This document shows, piece by piece, positions 7,315 to 14,474 of a DNA stretch of 28,289 nt (the stretch's first letter is position 1; every line of letters begins with the position of its first letter). The notes beneath the pieces are model-generated. The model saw nothing but the letters and a program-made list of their open reading frames with translations. It searched no databases and was not told where the DNA came from. Origin of the DNA: a virus; IMG/VR virus record IMGVR_UViG_3300032092_000184, positions 1 through 28,289 of that record. One strand, given 5' to 3'. A program made the translations under genes and the position numbers.

Positions 7315-9555
7315 TTATAACGTACAAGCGCCTCCTGCACATTTCTCATCTGAAGCAGATTGTTTATCACCATCAGATGTATTTGAATAATAGAGACACT
7401 TAATACCCATAGAATAAGCATAAAGAAGATCTTTAATTACAACTGAATCAGGCAATAGGCGATCAGGATAATTATCATAGTTGTAATAGAGATTACCGGA
7501 AATAGCTTGATCAATCCATTTTTGGGCTGCAGCCATTACATTGATAAATCCAGTATTACTTTCCATATCAAATGCTAATGTATATTTGTTTTTAGTAGTA
7601 GCATAGTTAGGAACCAAGACAGGAATAGTCGATGCCTTTGATGTTTTATAAGTCATTAAAGATCTTACTGGCTCAATGCCATTAGTTGAATTTTGAATAA
7701 CAGATGAACTTTCAACAGGCATCTGAGCAGTTAATGTGCTATTACGTAATCCATGTTTAAGAATTCTTTCTCTCAAACCTTCCCAATCTAAGGATGGTTT
7801 TCTGGTTACTACTTGATCGATCTTCTTTTTATACGTATCGATAGGCAATACACCTTTACTATATTTCGTTAAATGAAATTTCTCACATTTACCTTTTTCT
7901 TCAGCTAAAGTAGAAGAGGCAGATAATAAATGATATTGAACTTTTTCAAACCATTCATCAACAAAATTAGCAGCTTCAGTGTCTGTGTACTTGATATTAT
8001 TTTTAGCAAGCAATGCAGCTAGGTTGGTAACACCAACACCCAACGCTCTTCTACCTTCAATAAAGTTCTTAGCAGCAGGTGTAAACCAGTCTTGATATGA
8101 AATTAATTCATCTAGCATACGGACAATAATGTCACATGTATTAATCAAATCTTGATCATCCTTAATCTCTAGCAAATTAAGCGCAGAAAGTATGCAAATA
8201 CCGATTTCACCATTTGGATCATCAATATGGTTAATTGGAGTTGTCGGGAATGTAATTTCAGTGCACAGATTAGTCATGGTAACACGATCTAAGAATGCCC
8301 CGTGTTCATTACAATGATCAATATTCATCACATAGATACGGCCTGTTTCTGTTCGTTCTTTAACAAACAATGACATTAGTTGCTTTGCACTTATCTTGCG
8401 TTTATACCGTATTTTTGCGTTGTTCTCAGCGGCTTTATAGAGCTCATCAAATTCAGGTAGTCCCCATGAATCTACTAACTCAGGAACCTCGTGCGGAGAG
8501 AACAAAGTGATGCCTTCATTCTTCATGAATCTCTCATAAAAGAGTTTTGAGAATTGAATGACATAATCAAGGTTACGTACACGAGAATCTTCTGTTCCAC
8601 CATTGTTTTTCAAAACAATAACATCTTCAATATCCCAATGCCAGAAGGGTGTATTAACCGTACCGCCACCACCTCTCAATCCATTTTGTTGAAGAGATTT
8701 GACTGTAGATTCAAATACTTTTAAGAAGGGAATAGCACCTGTATGAATTACTGCACCACCTTTAATCTCTGTGCCCAATCCACGAATACGACCAAAATTT
8801 AATCCAATGCCATAGCGCTGTGCTGTTGCATAACCAGAAGCCATAACAGAAGAAAAGATACTTTCTTTTGAATCACCGACATCAATCAAACAACAAGATG
8901 CATATTGCTTTAATGGACCCCTAATACCAGCCATTTGTGGCGTGGGTAAATTGATTTTGAATTTAGAAAATGCATCATATGCTTTCTTTACATAATTTAA
9001 ACGAACATCTTGAGGATACTTATGAAAAGCAACCATAGCAATAAGCATATAGACAAATTGTGGTGTTTCGTAAATCTCTTTGGTTTTTCTATTTTGAATG
9101 AGATACTTATCAACTAATTGCTTAATGCCAGCATAAGTGAAATTATAATCACGATCATGATTAATTTTTTCATCAAGCTTATCAATTTCATCAGCAGAAT
9201 ACATGTTTAATAATTCTGCATCATATACTGAACGTTCAATATTTTTCTTAATGAGATCAATGAGCTTTGGGGGATTTTTCCCACCCCAGACATCTTTTCT
9301 TAATTGATAATTAAGAAGTCGGGATGCGACCCATTGATAATTAGGAGATTCTTCTGTAAAGAGATTAGCAGCCGATTCAATTAATACTTTATGAATTTCT
9401 TTTGTAGAAATACCATCTACAATATTAATCTTAGCGTTAATTTCGATATCTGAAAGAGATACACCTGCGATCCCTTCTATAGCCCACGAAATAACCTTAT
9501 TAATCTTCTCAATATCGAACTCTTCTTTCTCTTTATTTCGCTTCACAACTTTCAT
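7315..9555 (-). CDS. nrdA: Ribonucleotide reductase class Ia alpha subunit
   Basis: A 746-residue catalytic subunit (E. coli NrdA is 761). An N-terminal ATP-cone (about 1-90) should give allosteric control of activity. Catalytic elements are the first thiol in QYASCCLIDVGDS, the NLCTEI motif with Asn, radical Cys and Glu, the partner Cys in GEIGICILSALNL, the radical-transfer pair Tyr722-Tyr723 and the C-terminal reducing cysteines Cys739 and Cys744 (CAGGAC). All expected residues are present, so the enzyme should be active with NrdB. The start is the ATG at 9555. A TAAATA hexamer lies 8 nt before it, out of the usual late register, and a CATAAT lies farther upstream, so the promoter is uncertain. 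Confidence 0.97.
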   Translation of the reverse strand: MKVVKRNKEKEEFDIEKINKVISWAIEGIAGVSLSDIEINAKINIVDGISTKEIHKVLIESAANLFTEESPNYQWVASRLLNYQLRKDVWGGKNPPKLIDLIKKNIERSVYDAELLNMYSADEIDKLDEKINHDRDYNFTYAGIKQLVDKYLIQNRKTKEIYETPQFVYMLIAMVAFHKYPQDVRLNYVKKAYDAFSKFKINLPTPQMAGIRGPLKQYASCCLIDVGDSKESIFSSVMASGYATAQRYGIGLNFGRIRGLGTEIKGGAVIHTGAIPFLKVFESTVKSLQQNGLRGGGGTVNTPFWHWDIEDVIVLKNNGGTEDSRVRNLDYVIQFSKLFYERFMKNEGITLFSPHEVPELVDSWGLPEFDELYKAAENNAKIRYKRKISAKQLMSLFVKERTETGRIYVMNIDHCNEHGAFLDRVTMTNLCTEITFPTTPINHIDDPNGEIGICILSALNLLEIKDDQDLINTCDIIVRMLDELISYQDWFTPAAKNFIEGRRALGVGVTNLAALLAKNNIKYTDTEAANFVDEWFEKVQYHLLSASSTLAEEKGKCEKFHLTKYSKGVLPIDTYKKKIDQVVTRKPSLDWEGLRERILKHGLRNSTLTAQMPVESSSVIQNSTNGIEPVRSLMTYKTSKASTIPVLVPNYATTKNKYTLAFDMESNTGFINVMAAAQKWIDQAISGNLYYNYDNYPDRLLPDSVVIKDLLYAYSMGIKCLYYSNTSDGDKQSASDEKCAGGACTL

Positions 9556-9627
9556 AGGACATGTATTTAGGAAGTATGATTATGACTCACTGCGTTTAAA
9601 AAACAATGATTAAAATAGATAAATAGC

Positions 9628-9963
9628 TCAGAGTTTCTTTATATTTTCAATAAAGAGAGCTACTTCAGGATCTGATTTCTTAATACTAATACTTTCAAAT
9701 CTAGCCAAGTCATCATTTTCATTTAAATTCTTAATGTCATCAAGAATTTCTTTATCTATTACAGGAACCTTCTTATCTACTTTTAGTAGATCACGAATTT
9801 CATCAATTGAATAACCACGATTCAATAATCCCGATGCTTGCCTGCAAACATACTTCTTTTGAAGTTCTTCTTCTGTTCCAAATTCTGTTACCTTCTTTTG
9901 GTAATATTCATTATTAAAATTAAAGCTCTTACCCGTAATTACACAAGTTACTTTTTTTGCCAT
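9628..9963 (-). CDS. Hypothetical protein with possible Cys motif (111 aa)
   Basis: A 111-residue protein. The N-terminal half reads TCVITGKSFNF, EYYQKKVTEFGTEEEL, then YVCRQASGLLNRGYSIDEI, with two cysteines (residues 6 and 40) too few for an obvious zinc site. The rest is an acidic helix-rich tail. The family was not identified, though the architecture looks like a small phage regulatory or adaptor protein. It follows the 58-residue gene by 8 nt and the phosphoribosyltransferase on the minus strand, so all three probably form one operon. A 72-nt gap separates it from nrdA. Confidence 0.7.
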   Translation of the reverse strand: MAKKVTCVITGKSFNFNNEYYQKKVTEFGTEEELQKKYVCRQASGLLNRGYSIDEIRDLLKVDKKVPVIDKEILDDIKNLNENDDLARFESISIKKSDPEVALFIENIKKL

Positions 9964-9971
9964 AACCTATA

Positions 9972-10148
9972 TTAAGAGTGTTTCTTTCTTTTTCTCTTCT
10001 TTTTAAGTAAAACGGGTTTATTCTCCATGGGATTAGTACCCATTGGAACATAACCAGCAAAGTTCACAGAGAATGGATATTGATTTTGAGGCGCGTAAGG
10101 CGGATTAAAATCTTCAAGCATCATTAAAATTAATTGATCTAAATTCAT
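9972..10148 (-). CDS. Small basic-tailed protein (58 aa)
   Basis: A short gene starting one base after the TAA of the phosphoribosyltransferase (TAA-T-ATG), so probably translationally coupled. It encodes MNLDQLILMMLEDF, a Pro/Tyr-rich middle (NPPYAPQNQYPFSV, GYVPMGTNPM) and a dense basic tail (LLKKKRKRKKHS). Function is unknown; the tail could bind nucleic acid. The tight coupling on both sides and sensible composition argue for a real gene despite its length. Confidence 0.65.
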   Translation of the reverse strand: MNLDQLILMMLEDFNPPYAPQNQYPFSVNFAGYVPMGTNPMENKPVLLKKKRKRKKHS

Positions 10149-10149
10149 A

Positions 10150-10599
10150 TTATTCCCATGGAAAGACTAACCATGTATTTTTTTCAAAGCGCCTACTATA
10201 GAAATCCGGTTCTAATGAAGTACCTTCCTTCATGTATGGTGCTAATGTATATACATTCTCGAAATAATATTTATAATTATCTACTGCAAATCTAAATGTA
10301 TCACCTGAATCTGAAAGATCATCTACAATTAATACATTTTTTCTTTCAGCTAACATATTAATAATACTATCATAACATGTTTGATACAATAATATTTCAG
10401 ATTGTTTATTGTCTGATGTATAAGATTTCAATCCCATCATCCTCATTGGAATATTTAAACGATTAGAAATAATGGTAGCAGGAATAGAACCGCCTCTCAT
10501 CAATCCAATAACAAGATCAAACGTTTTATTTTTAATTTGTGAAATGCATGCATCAATATCACTTTGGAAGTCTTGCCAATTAATAATTGTTTTTTCCAT
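10150..10599 (-). CDS. Purine-type phosphoribosyltransferase
   Basis: A 149-residue type I phosphoribosyltransferase. The PRPP-binding loop is clear at residues 89-101, NVLIVDDLSDSGDTF, with the paired acidic residues Asp93-Asp94. The pyrophosphate loop region reads GLMRGGSIPATIISNRL (about 32-48). The size and the WLVFPWE C-terminus resemble hypoxanthine/xanthine/guanine phosphoribosyltransferases, which join a free purine to PRPP. The exact base cannot be read from sequence. Together with GMP reductase at 17162 and the reductase genes it suggests purine salvage for phage DNA synthesis. It leads a three-gene minus-strand operon. Confidence 0.88.
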   Translation of the reverse strand: MEKTIINWQDFQSDIDACISQIKNKTFDLVIGLMRGGSIPATIISNRLNIPMRMMGLKSYTSDNKQSEILLYQTCYDSIINMLAERKNVLIVDDLSDSGDTFRFAVDNYKYYFENVYTLAPYMKEGTSLEPDFYSRRFEKNTWLVFPWE

Positions 10600-10604
10600 A
10601 ATTT

Positions 10605-10610
10605 ATTATA
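10605..10610 (-). promoter_or_regulatory. -10 element TATAAT for the phosphoribosyltransferase operon
   Basis: TATAAT ends 5 nt before the ATG at 10599 on the minus strand. It lies within 12 nt of the divergent late box at 10622, so the two promoters share one short intergenic region. Confidence 0.5.
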
Positions 10611-10621
10611 ATAACCTTTTC

Positions 10622-10629
10622 GTTAAATA
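10622..10629 (+). promoter_or_regulatory. Late promoter box GTTAAATA
   Basis: GTTAAATA ends exactly 5 nt before the ATG at 10635. It lies back to back with the TATAAT promoter of the minus-strand operon. Confidence 0.6.
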
Positions 10630-10634
10630 TCTAC

Positions 10635-10991
10635 ATGGCAGATGATTTCTATGCAATTAAGCGCATTTATGAAGGTTATAATGTAGGTACACAATCTAGT
10701 TATCAGCATGCTGACGTTACATCTGATCATGATAATTCTTATGAAACAACTTCATCAATGATGGGTCCCGGACATGGTGCTGTTGTTGGAAGTAATACGG
10801 GATTGGGTTCTGCTAAGGATATCTTAGAAGCACCTATAAAAAGATATTCGGCAGAACAATTAAAAGATGAATTAATCAAAAAAGTAAGCGAGGAATTAGA
10901 TGAAGCTAAAGAACAGAAAATGGGATACGCTGAAAACTCTCTCAAGCGTTTATTAAATTTTCTTCTAGATTTAGATAAAACCGAAGATTAA
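10635..10991 (+). CDS. Late protein of unknown function (118 aa)
   Basis: A 118-residue protein with a low-complexity Ser/Gly/His-rich N-terminal half (about 15-60) and a helical, charged C-terminal half beginning KRYSAEQLKDELIKKVSEEL and ending NSLKRLLNFLLDLDKTED. No family was recognised. The in-register late box makes it a late, perhaps virion or assembly, protein. Its TAA interlocks with the stop codon of the convergent membrane gene (TTAA shared), so the two messages end face to face without a spacer. Confidence 0.7.
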   Translation: MADDFYAIKRIYEGYNVGTQSSYQHADVTSDHDNSYETTSSMMGPGHGAVVGSNTGLGSAKDILEAPIKRYSAEQLKDELIKKVSEELDEAKEQKMGYAENSLKRLLNFLLDLDKTED

Positions 10992-11257
10992 TCTTTTGTT
11001 ATAATATCATGGATAGTGTCTATCGTCCATGAAAATGCTGCAGCAGCAGTCGGAAATAATATCGCATATACTACACCGTATTTTAAAAATATTAGCGGTG
11101 ATAAAAAAGCACCCGACCAAAACCCGAGACACAATGAACATTTAAATAGTTCATTAAAAAAATCATCCTTTGACAAGAAGGATCTAAATTTATTAAGGAT
11201 TGACCCATATTTTAAGATATAGGTCAATCCCAATGCACTAATTAACTCAAACCACAT
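10988..11257 (-). CDS. Small membrane protein with CSLCLGFWSG motif (DUF1360-like)
   Basis: An 89-residue protein with hydrophobic segments at about 2-18 and 47-78, probably two or three transmembrane helices. The FKCSLCLGFWSGAFLSPL stretch (about 38-55) carries a CxxC pair followed by GFW, the signature of DUF1360-type small membrane proteins found in many large phages. Function is unknown. Its start lies inside the end of the upstream 62-residue gene (16-nt overlap), so it is coupled to that gene. Its stop interlocks with that of the convergent gene. Confidence 0.75.
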   Translation of the reverse strand: MWFELISALGLTYILKYGSILNKFRSFLSKDDFFNELFKCSLCLGFWSGAFLSPLIFLKYGVVYAILFPTAAAAFSWTIDTIHDIITKD

Positions 11258-11430
11258 GAATCATTTTCAGCTGATTGATATTTTTCAACTGCTTCACTAA
11301 GCATGAGAAATTCTTCTTTTGTCAATTTAATTTTTCCGCCATAATCATCTGAAATAGTAAATGCATTTTCCTCTTCAGAAATGACCGGGCAACATGAACC
11401 GTTTCTACCACAAAGTGTGAATTTGAACAT
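11242..11430 (-). CDS. Small CGRNGSCCPV protein (62 aa)
   Basis: A 62-residue protein with FTLCGRNGSCCPVIS near the N-terminus, then FTISDDYGGKIKLTKEEFLMLSEAVEKY. The combination of a CG-x4-CCP cluster with an ISDDYGG-x-(V/I)-x-LTKEE block is a small conserved protein of T4-like phages with no known role; the cysteines could hold a metal or disulfide. It precedes the DUF1360-like gene with a 16-nt overlap. A TAAATT hexamer ends 5 nt before its ATG and may be the promoter. Confidence 0.75.
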   Translation of the reverse strand: MFKFTLCGRNGSCCPVISEEENAFTISDDYGGKIKLTKEEFLMLSEAVEKYQSAENDSCGLS

Positions 11431-11461
11431 ATATTAATTTAAGATTACAATGTTTATTTTC

Positions 11462-11469
11462 AATAAATA
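11462..11469 (+). promoter_or_regulatory. Late promoter box AATAAATA
   Basis: AATAAATA ends 5 nt before the ATG at 11475, in the same register as the head and baseplate gene boxes. Confidence 0.65.
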
Positions 11470-11474
11470 AAAAT

Positions 11475-12464
11475 ATGATTTCTTATAGGCAGTTAATTAA
11501 TGAGCAGTTATATTATAAAATGAGAGCTCAAAATGAGAAAGCTGCAGATTTAATTACAAATGCAATTTCTGTAATAAAGGAATTGGTCATGCGCAATCAT
11601 AAGAATGATATGTCTTTTGCGAAATTTTTAGTTTCAGCTTTTAATTCAAAACACCCCCAAAACAGGGATAATAATTTATATTTTTTGCAAAGTGAATTAG
11701 AAAATAAAAATTTTAAAGTATCTTATGTAGATAATATAGAGGGATCGGCACCAGAGAATATATTATTCCCCGGATTGTATTTCGGAAAAGCAAAACTATT
11801 TGATGAAGAAACACAATCAGAAATTATGGTTGATGTATTTTTTTCATCGCAATTGAAAGGAGGAGATGCATATTATCAAGAACCCAATAGTATTATTATA
11901 TGTGCTAGTATTCTAGATAATACAATATCTGAAATTCACGGAACTATATATCATGAATTAATTCACGCTACACAGCCAGTTAAAATATCCCCGCGCCGTT
12001 ATAGACAAAGTCGTGTTATAACTGGTAAAGGTGATAAAGTACGACTAGATGACATGCATAATTATATTCGCGCTGGTGTTGAATTCGAAGCCCAGCTGGG
12101 GGGCATTATTCGTTCTTTCAAAAACAATTTTATTTTGTTATATAAAAAATCTCCAAATAATCAACTTTGGCAAAAAACAAGACAAATACAATTAGATAAT
12201 TTAAAAAAATTAACTCAGTTATCCAGAAAAGATGTTTTGAAAGAATTCAGTATAAATTTTACTGAAGAAAATAAAATGCCTTATCCTAATTCAATTATAC
12301 CCACAACATCTTTATATTTGCTAAGATTGTTTTATTATGCTTCTTTAGGAGAAGAAAAAACCGCAACCTCTAATGCAGGAAGGTTGCGGTGGAATCAATT
12401 AATTAATGCTTTTAAAAAATTATATACGGAATTATCAACAGATCCTAATTATTCTACTAAGTAA
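11475..12464 (+). CDS. Putative zinc metalloprotease with capsid-targeting-type leader
   Basis: A 329-residue protein with a zincin motif, HELIH (His160, Glu161, His164) in GTIYHELIHATQP. A third ligand could be Glu203 or Glu205 in AGVEFEAQLGG. The protein starts MISYRQLINEQLYY. This parallels the T4 capsid-targeting leader MKTYQEFIAE of the internal proteins and Alt, which is cut by gp21 after Glu10. Here Ile8-Asn9-Glu10 would be an equivalent [LI]xE site. With the in-register late box this suggests a protease packaged in the head, perhaps delivered with the DNA; that is an inference. The gene ends in a 16-bp convergent overlap with the kinase gene. An inverted repeat near codons 296-305 serves as the kinase terminator on the other strand. 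Confidence 0.75.
   Translation: MISYRQLINEQLYYKMRAQNEKAADLITNAISVIKELVMRNHKNDMSFAKFLVSAFNSKHPQNRDNNLYFLQSELENKNFKVSYVDNIEGSAPENILFPGLYFGKAKLFDEETQSEIMVDVFFSSQLKGGDAYYQEPNSIIICASILDNTISEIHGTIYHELIHATQPVKISPRRYRQSRVITGKGDKVRLDDMHNYIRAGVEFEAQLGGIIRSFKNNFILLYKKSPNNQLWQKTRQIQLDNLKKLTQLSRKDVLKEFSINFTEENKMPYPNSIIPTTSLYLLRLFYYASLGEEKTATSNAGRLRWNQLINAFKKLYTELSTDPNYSTK
12355..12389 (-). terminator. Minus-strand intrinsic terminator inside the metalloprotease gene
   Basis: On the minus strand CCGCAACCT (12389-12381) pairs perfectly over 9 bp with AGGTTGCGG (12369-12361) around an 11-nt loop, followed by six T (12360-12355). It lies 60 nt past the kinase stop, within the coding sequence of the convergent gene. 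Confidence 0.85.
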
Positions 12465-13018
12465 TTTGTCTGAATGAATTTTTTAACTTCATGTACAAAG
12501 ATACTTACTCTTTCTTCTACAGTACCTGATAGCCTAATAATCTTGGGTGGATTTTTATACGTAGAGATATTTTCTAACCAACGATCATAGTAATAAACTA
12601 CTTTATCAAAAAATTCTCTATCGGTTGGTCTAATACCATCTTCTTTTAATTCCAATTCCGGTTCAATATAAAAGATAATATCATAATTCTTATAACATTT
12701 TGATGCAATGATTCCTAATGCATGTTTAAATTCATAATCATCAAAATTCTCAAGTACTGCTTGCGTGTATGCCAAGCCATCTAATACACAACGATCTGCA
12801 ACAACTAATCCTTTCTTCTTACTATATTCATAATATTTTGAAATAACAAACAGCTGCGTTACTTCATCACCATCTTGATTAATAGGAAAACCTTGCTTTT
12901 GCAAATCTCTAATCGGTGATGAAATGAATTCATAATCTTTCATCATGGCATTATTTTTTAATGCATTGCATAAAGTAGTCTTACCTTGACTATGTGCACC
13001 TGAAATACAAATATACAT
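12449..13018 (-). CDS. P-loop nucleoside/nucleotide kinase-like ATPase (AAA_28 type)
   Basis: A 189-residue P-loop NTPase. The Walker A motif is GAHSQGKTTL (residues 7-16). A Walker B or substrate-binding DR motif follows, GLVVADRCVLDGLAYTQAVL (about 75-94), and there is a lid-like GIRPTDREFFDKV segment (about 137-149). This layout resembles AAA_28 / NadR-like and deoxynucleoside kinase-type proteins of phages that phosphorylate nucleotide precursors. The substrate cannot be told. The gene sits downstream of the TGT-like gene on the minus strand, 21 nt apart, and ends at a terminator placed inside the convergent metalloprotease gene. Confidence 0.8.
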   Translation of the reverse strand: MYICISGAHSQGKTTLCNALKNNAMMKDYEFISSPIRDLQKQGFPINQDGDEVTQLFVISKYYEYSKKKGLVVADRCVLDGLAYTQAVLENFDDYEFKHALGIIASKCYKNYDIIFYIEPELELKEDGIRPTDREFFDKVVYYYDRWLENISTYKNPPKIIRLSGTVEERVSIFVHEVKKFIQTNYLVE

Positions 13019-13039
13019 ATTTTTATAATATAATGAAAA

Positions 13040-13840
13040 TTACTTTCTGCCAACGATTTGTTTGAAAGATTCAATATTATATTTGATAAGATCTAATTGA
13101 TCATCATCCAATGTTGTTGAAATATTATCCGCCAATAATCCTTTTGGTTTATCTTTGAGTCCTAAATCACCACTATACTTCATGTAATTGAAGCCTGCCA
13201 TTACTGGATTGCTAGTGTCGACACTTCTAATATTGTAGATATTTTTATCGTAGTAGTAACGAAATTCTTGAGGTAATGCACAACCTAATAAGTGATGTGG
13301 TTTATTCCAATTCCAAATACCATCATCAATTAAATTTTGAATCAATCTTTGTCTCCCGTTAACCATTCGTTCATACTTATTATTGCCAAGTCCTGTCCAT
13401 TCAAAATAGCTATATGCAAAAGAAACAGCAATATAATCAGCATGATCTGACATAAATTTATAGCACCGCACAAAGTCTTGATATGTTTTACCTTGTGTAG
13501 CACCAATCTTTAATGATTTAATATCATCATATTTGGTTACGAACTTATCAAAAGAAATAATAGTAGCATCAGCATCTTCCCAAACATCTGGGACAATATA
13601 ATATGTAGGTTCTAGCTTAGTGATCCATTTATAATATTCTTCACTTTCGAATGCTTTCCCTAATTCAAAAATACTATTATCTAATAGTACTTCCCGATTA
13701 GATAATACAGATGATCTAAAGAAATGATAATAATGTGGATTATGTTCAAATAGATGAACTAATGCATAATCATAATCATTATAATTAACAGAATCTTTTA
13801 ATAAACATAAAGGTGATTCATGCGATACTTTAATATTCAT
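13040..13840 (-). CDS. TGT/DpdA-like base transglycosylase (candidate 7-deazaguanine transferase)
   Basis: A 266-residue protein that keeps the motif order of tRNA-guanine transglycosylases on a predicted TIM barrel. VLLDNSIFELG (Asp54) corresponds to the TGT DSGGFQ region. YIVPDVW (Asp85) corresponds to the second Asp. IGATQGKT (Gln116-Gly117) corresponds to the GxVQGG loop, and HLLGCALPQEF (183-193) to the YLMGVGxPxD segment. IRSVDTSNPV (Asp208) lies at the nucleophile position. It is shorter than TGT (about 370) and lacks the zinc-binding C-terminus, like phage DpdA enzymes that insert 7-deazaguanines into DNA. The assignment comes from motif order read by eye. TATAAT ends 6 nt before ATG. 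No preQ0-pathway genes lie in this window. Confidence 0.6.
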   Translation of the reverse strand: MNIKVSHESPLCLLKDSVNYNDYDYALVHLFEHNPHYYHFFRSSVLSNREVLLDNSIFELGKAFESEEYYKWITKLEPTYYIVPDVWEDADATIISFDKFVTKYDDIKSLKIGATQGKTYQDFVRCYKFMSDHADYIAVSFAYSYFEWTGLGNNKYERMVNGRQRLIQNLIDDGIWNWNKPHHLLGCALPQEFRYYYDKNIYNIRSVDTSNPVMAGFNYMKYSGDLGLKDKPKGLLADNISTTLDDDQLDLIKYNIESFKQIVGRK

Positions 13841-13846
13841 ATAATG

Positions 13847-13852
13847 ATTATA
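13847..13852 (-). promoter_or_regulatory. -10 element TATAAT for the TGT-like gene
   Basis: TATAAT on the minus strand ends 6 nt before the ATG at 13840, again predicting a start at or beside the initiation codon. Confidence 0.5.
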
Positions 13853-13874
13853 TTGAGATACTTTAGGTTAATCA

Positions 13875-13882
13875 AGTAAATA
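13875..13882 (+). promoter_or_regulatory. Late promoter box AGTAAATA for the baseplate operon
   Basis: AGTAAATA is followed by five T and then GTG at 13888. The register singles out a GTG start, which is typical of leaderless messages. Confidence 0.6.
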
Positions 13883-13887
13883 TTTTT

Positions 13888-14472
13888 GTGGAGATTCTTA
13901 AACTAGCTGGAGACTTTAGGGGAAAGATGAATGACATAGACCGGATCGTTAAGATGTCACAGGGCTTAATGTGCTTAGGGATGACTGCAGCTTCTCTATT
14001 AACCAATCCAGCAAATTTATTCAAAGCTGCTGGGTTTATAGCTGCCTCTGCTGGAAATTTAATAGCTAATGCTGTAGCGGGTCAAATTTCTAGAAGAATA
14101 GGAACATTGACTAATATCATCAGCACACCACTTAAACTAATAAATTCCTATATCAAGAGTTTGACAAACACTTTAGATAATCTGGAAAGTACTTATAAAA
14201 AAATAAAGAGCAAAAAAACAGACCTCAAAAGTTTTTTATTTCAAACCCAAAATTGTGCTGTACAAGCAGGCAATTTTTTAAATTGTATATCTGCCATAAT
14301 AGCTAAGAAAATAACAAAAAAAGTATTATTAAAAATAGATACTGAATTTGATAAAATACAAAAAGAAGTCTCTGCTTCAGTATATGCTGCTGGTGGTATA
14401 TTAGAACAAAGTGCCGGCAGACAGATCAGACAAGTAGAGAGATTGTCTAAACAATTAAATGCAATGTTGTAA
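13888..14472 (+). CDS. Baseplate-operon helical protein of unknown function (194 aa, GTG start)
   Basis: A 194-residue, mostly helical protein starting at GTG. Residues 28-68 are hydrophobic and Ala/Gly-rich (LMCLGMTAASLL, KAAGFIAASAGNLIANAVAG), and the middle and C-terminal helices are charged and coiled-coil-like (about 85-115 and 155-194). It leads the three-gene block with the gp5-like spike gene and a second spike-like gene, separated by only 2-3 nt, so a role in baseplate hub assembly or as a small tail-lumen protein is likely by context. No specific family was recognised. The GTG is chosen because the late box ends exactly 5 nt before it. Confidence 0.7.
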   Translation: MEILKLAGDFRGKMNDIDRIVKMSQGLMCLGMTAASLLTNPANLFKAAGFIAASAGNLIANAVAGQISRRIGTLTNIISTPLKLINSYIKSLTNTLDNLESTYKKIKSKKTDLKSFLFQTQNCAVQAGNFLNCISAIIAKKITKKVLLKIDTEFDKIQKEVSASVYAAGGILEQSAGRQIRQVERLSKQLNAML

Positions 14473-14474
14473 TT

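Noticed and set aside
7299-7421. Upstream extension of the 54-residue gene to an ATG at 7421
   Set aside because: It lies within nrdA, and the late box fixes the start at 7298.
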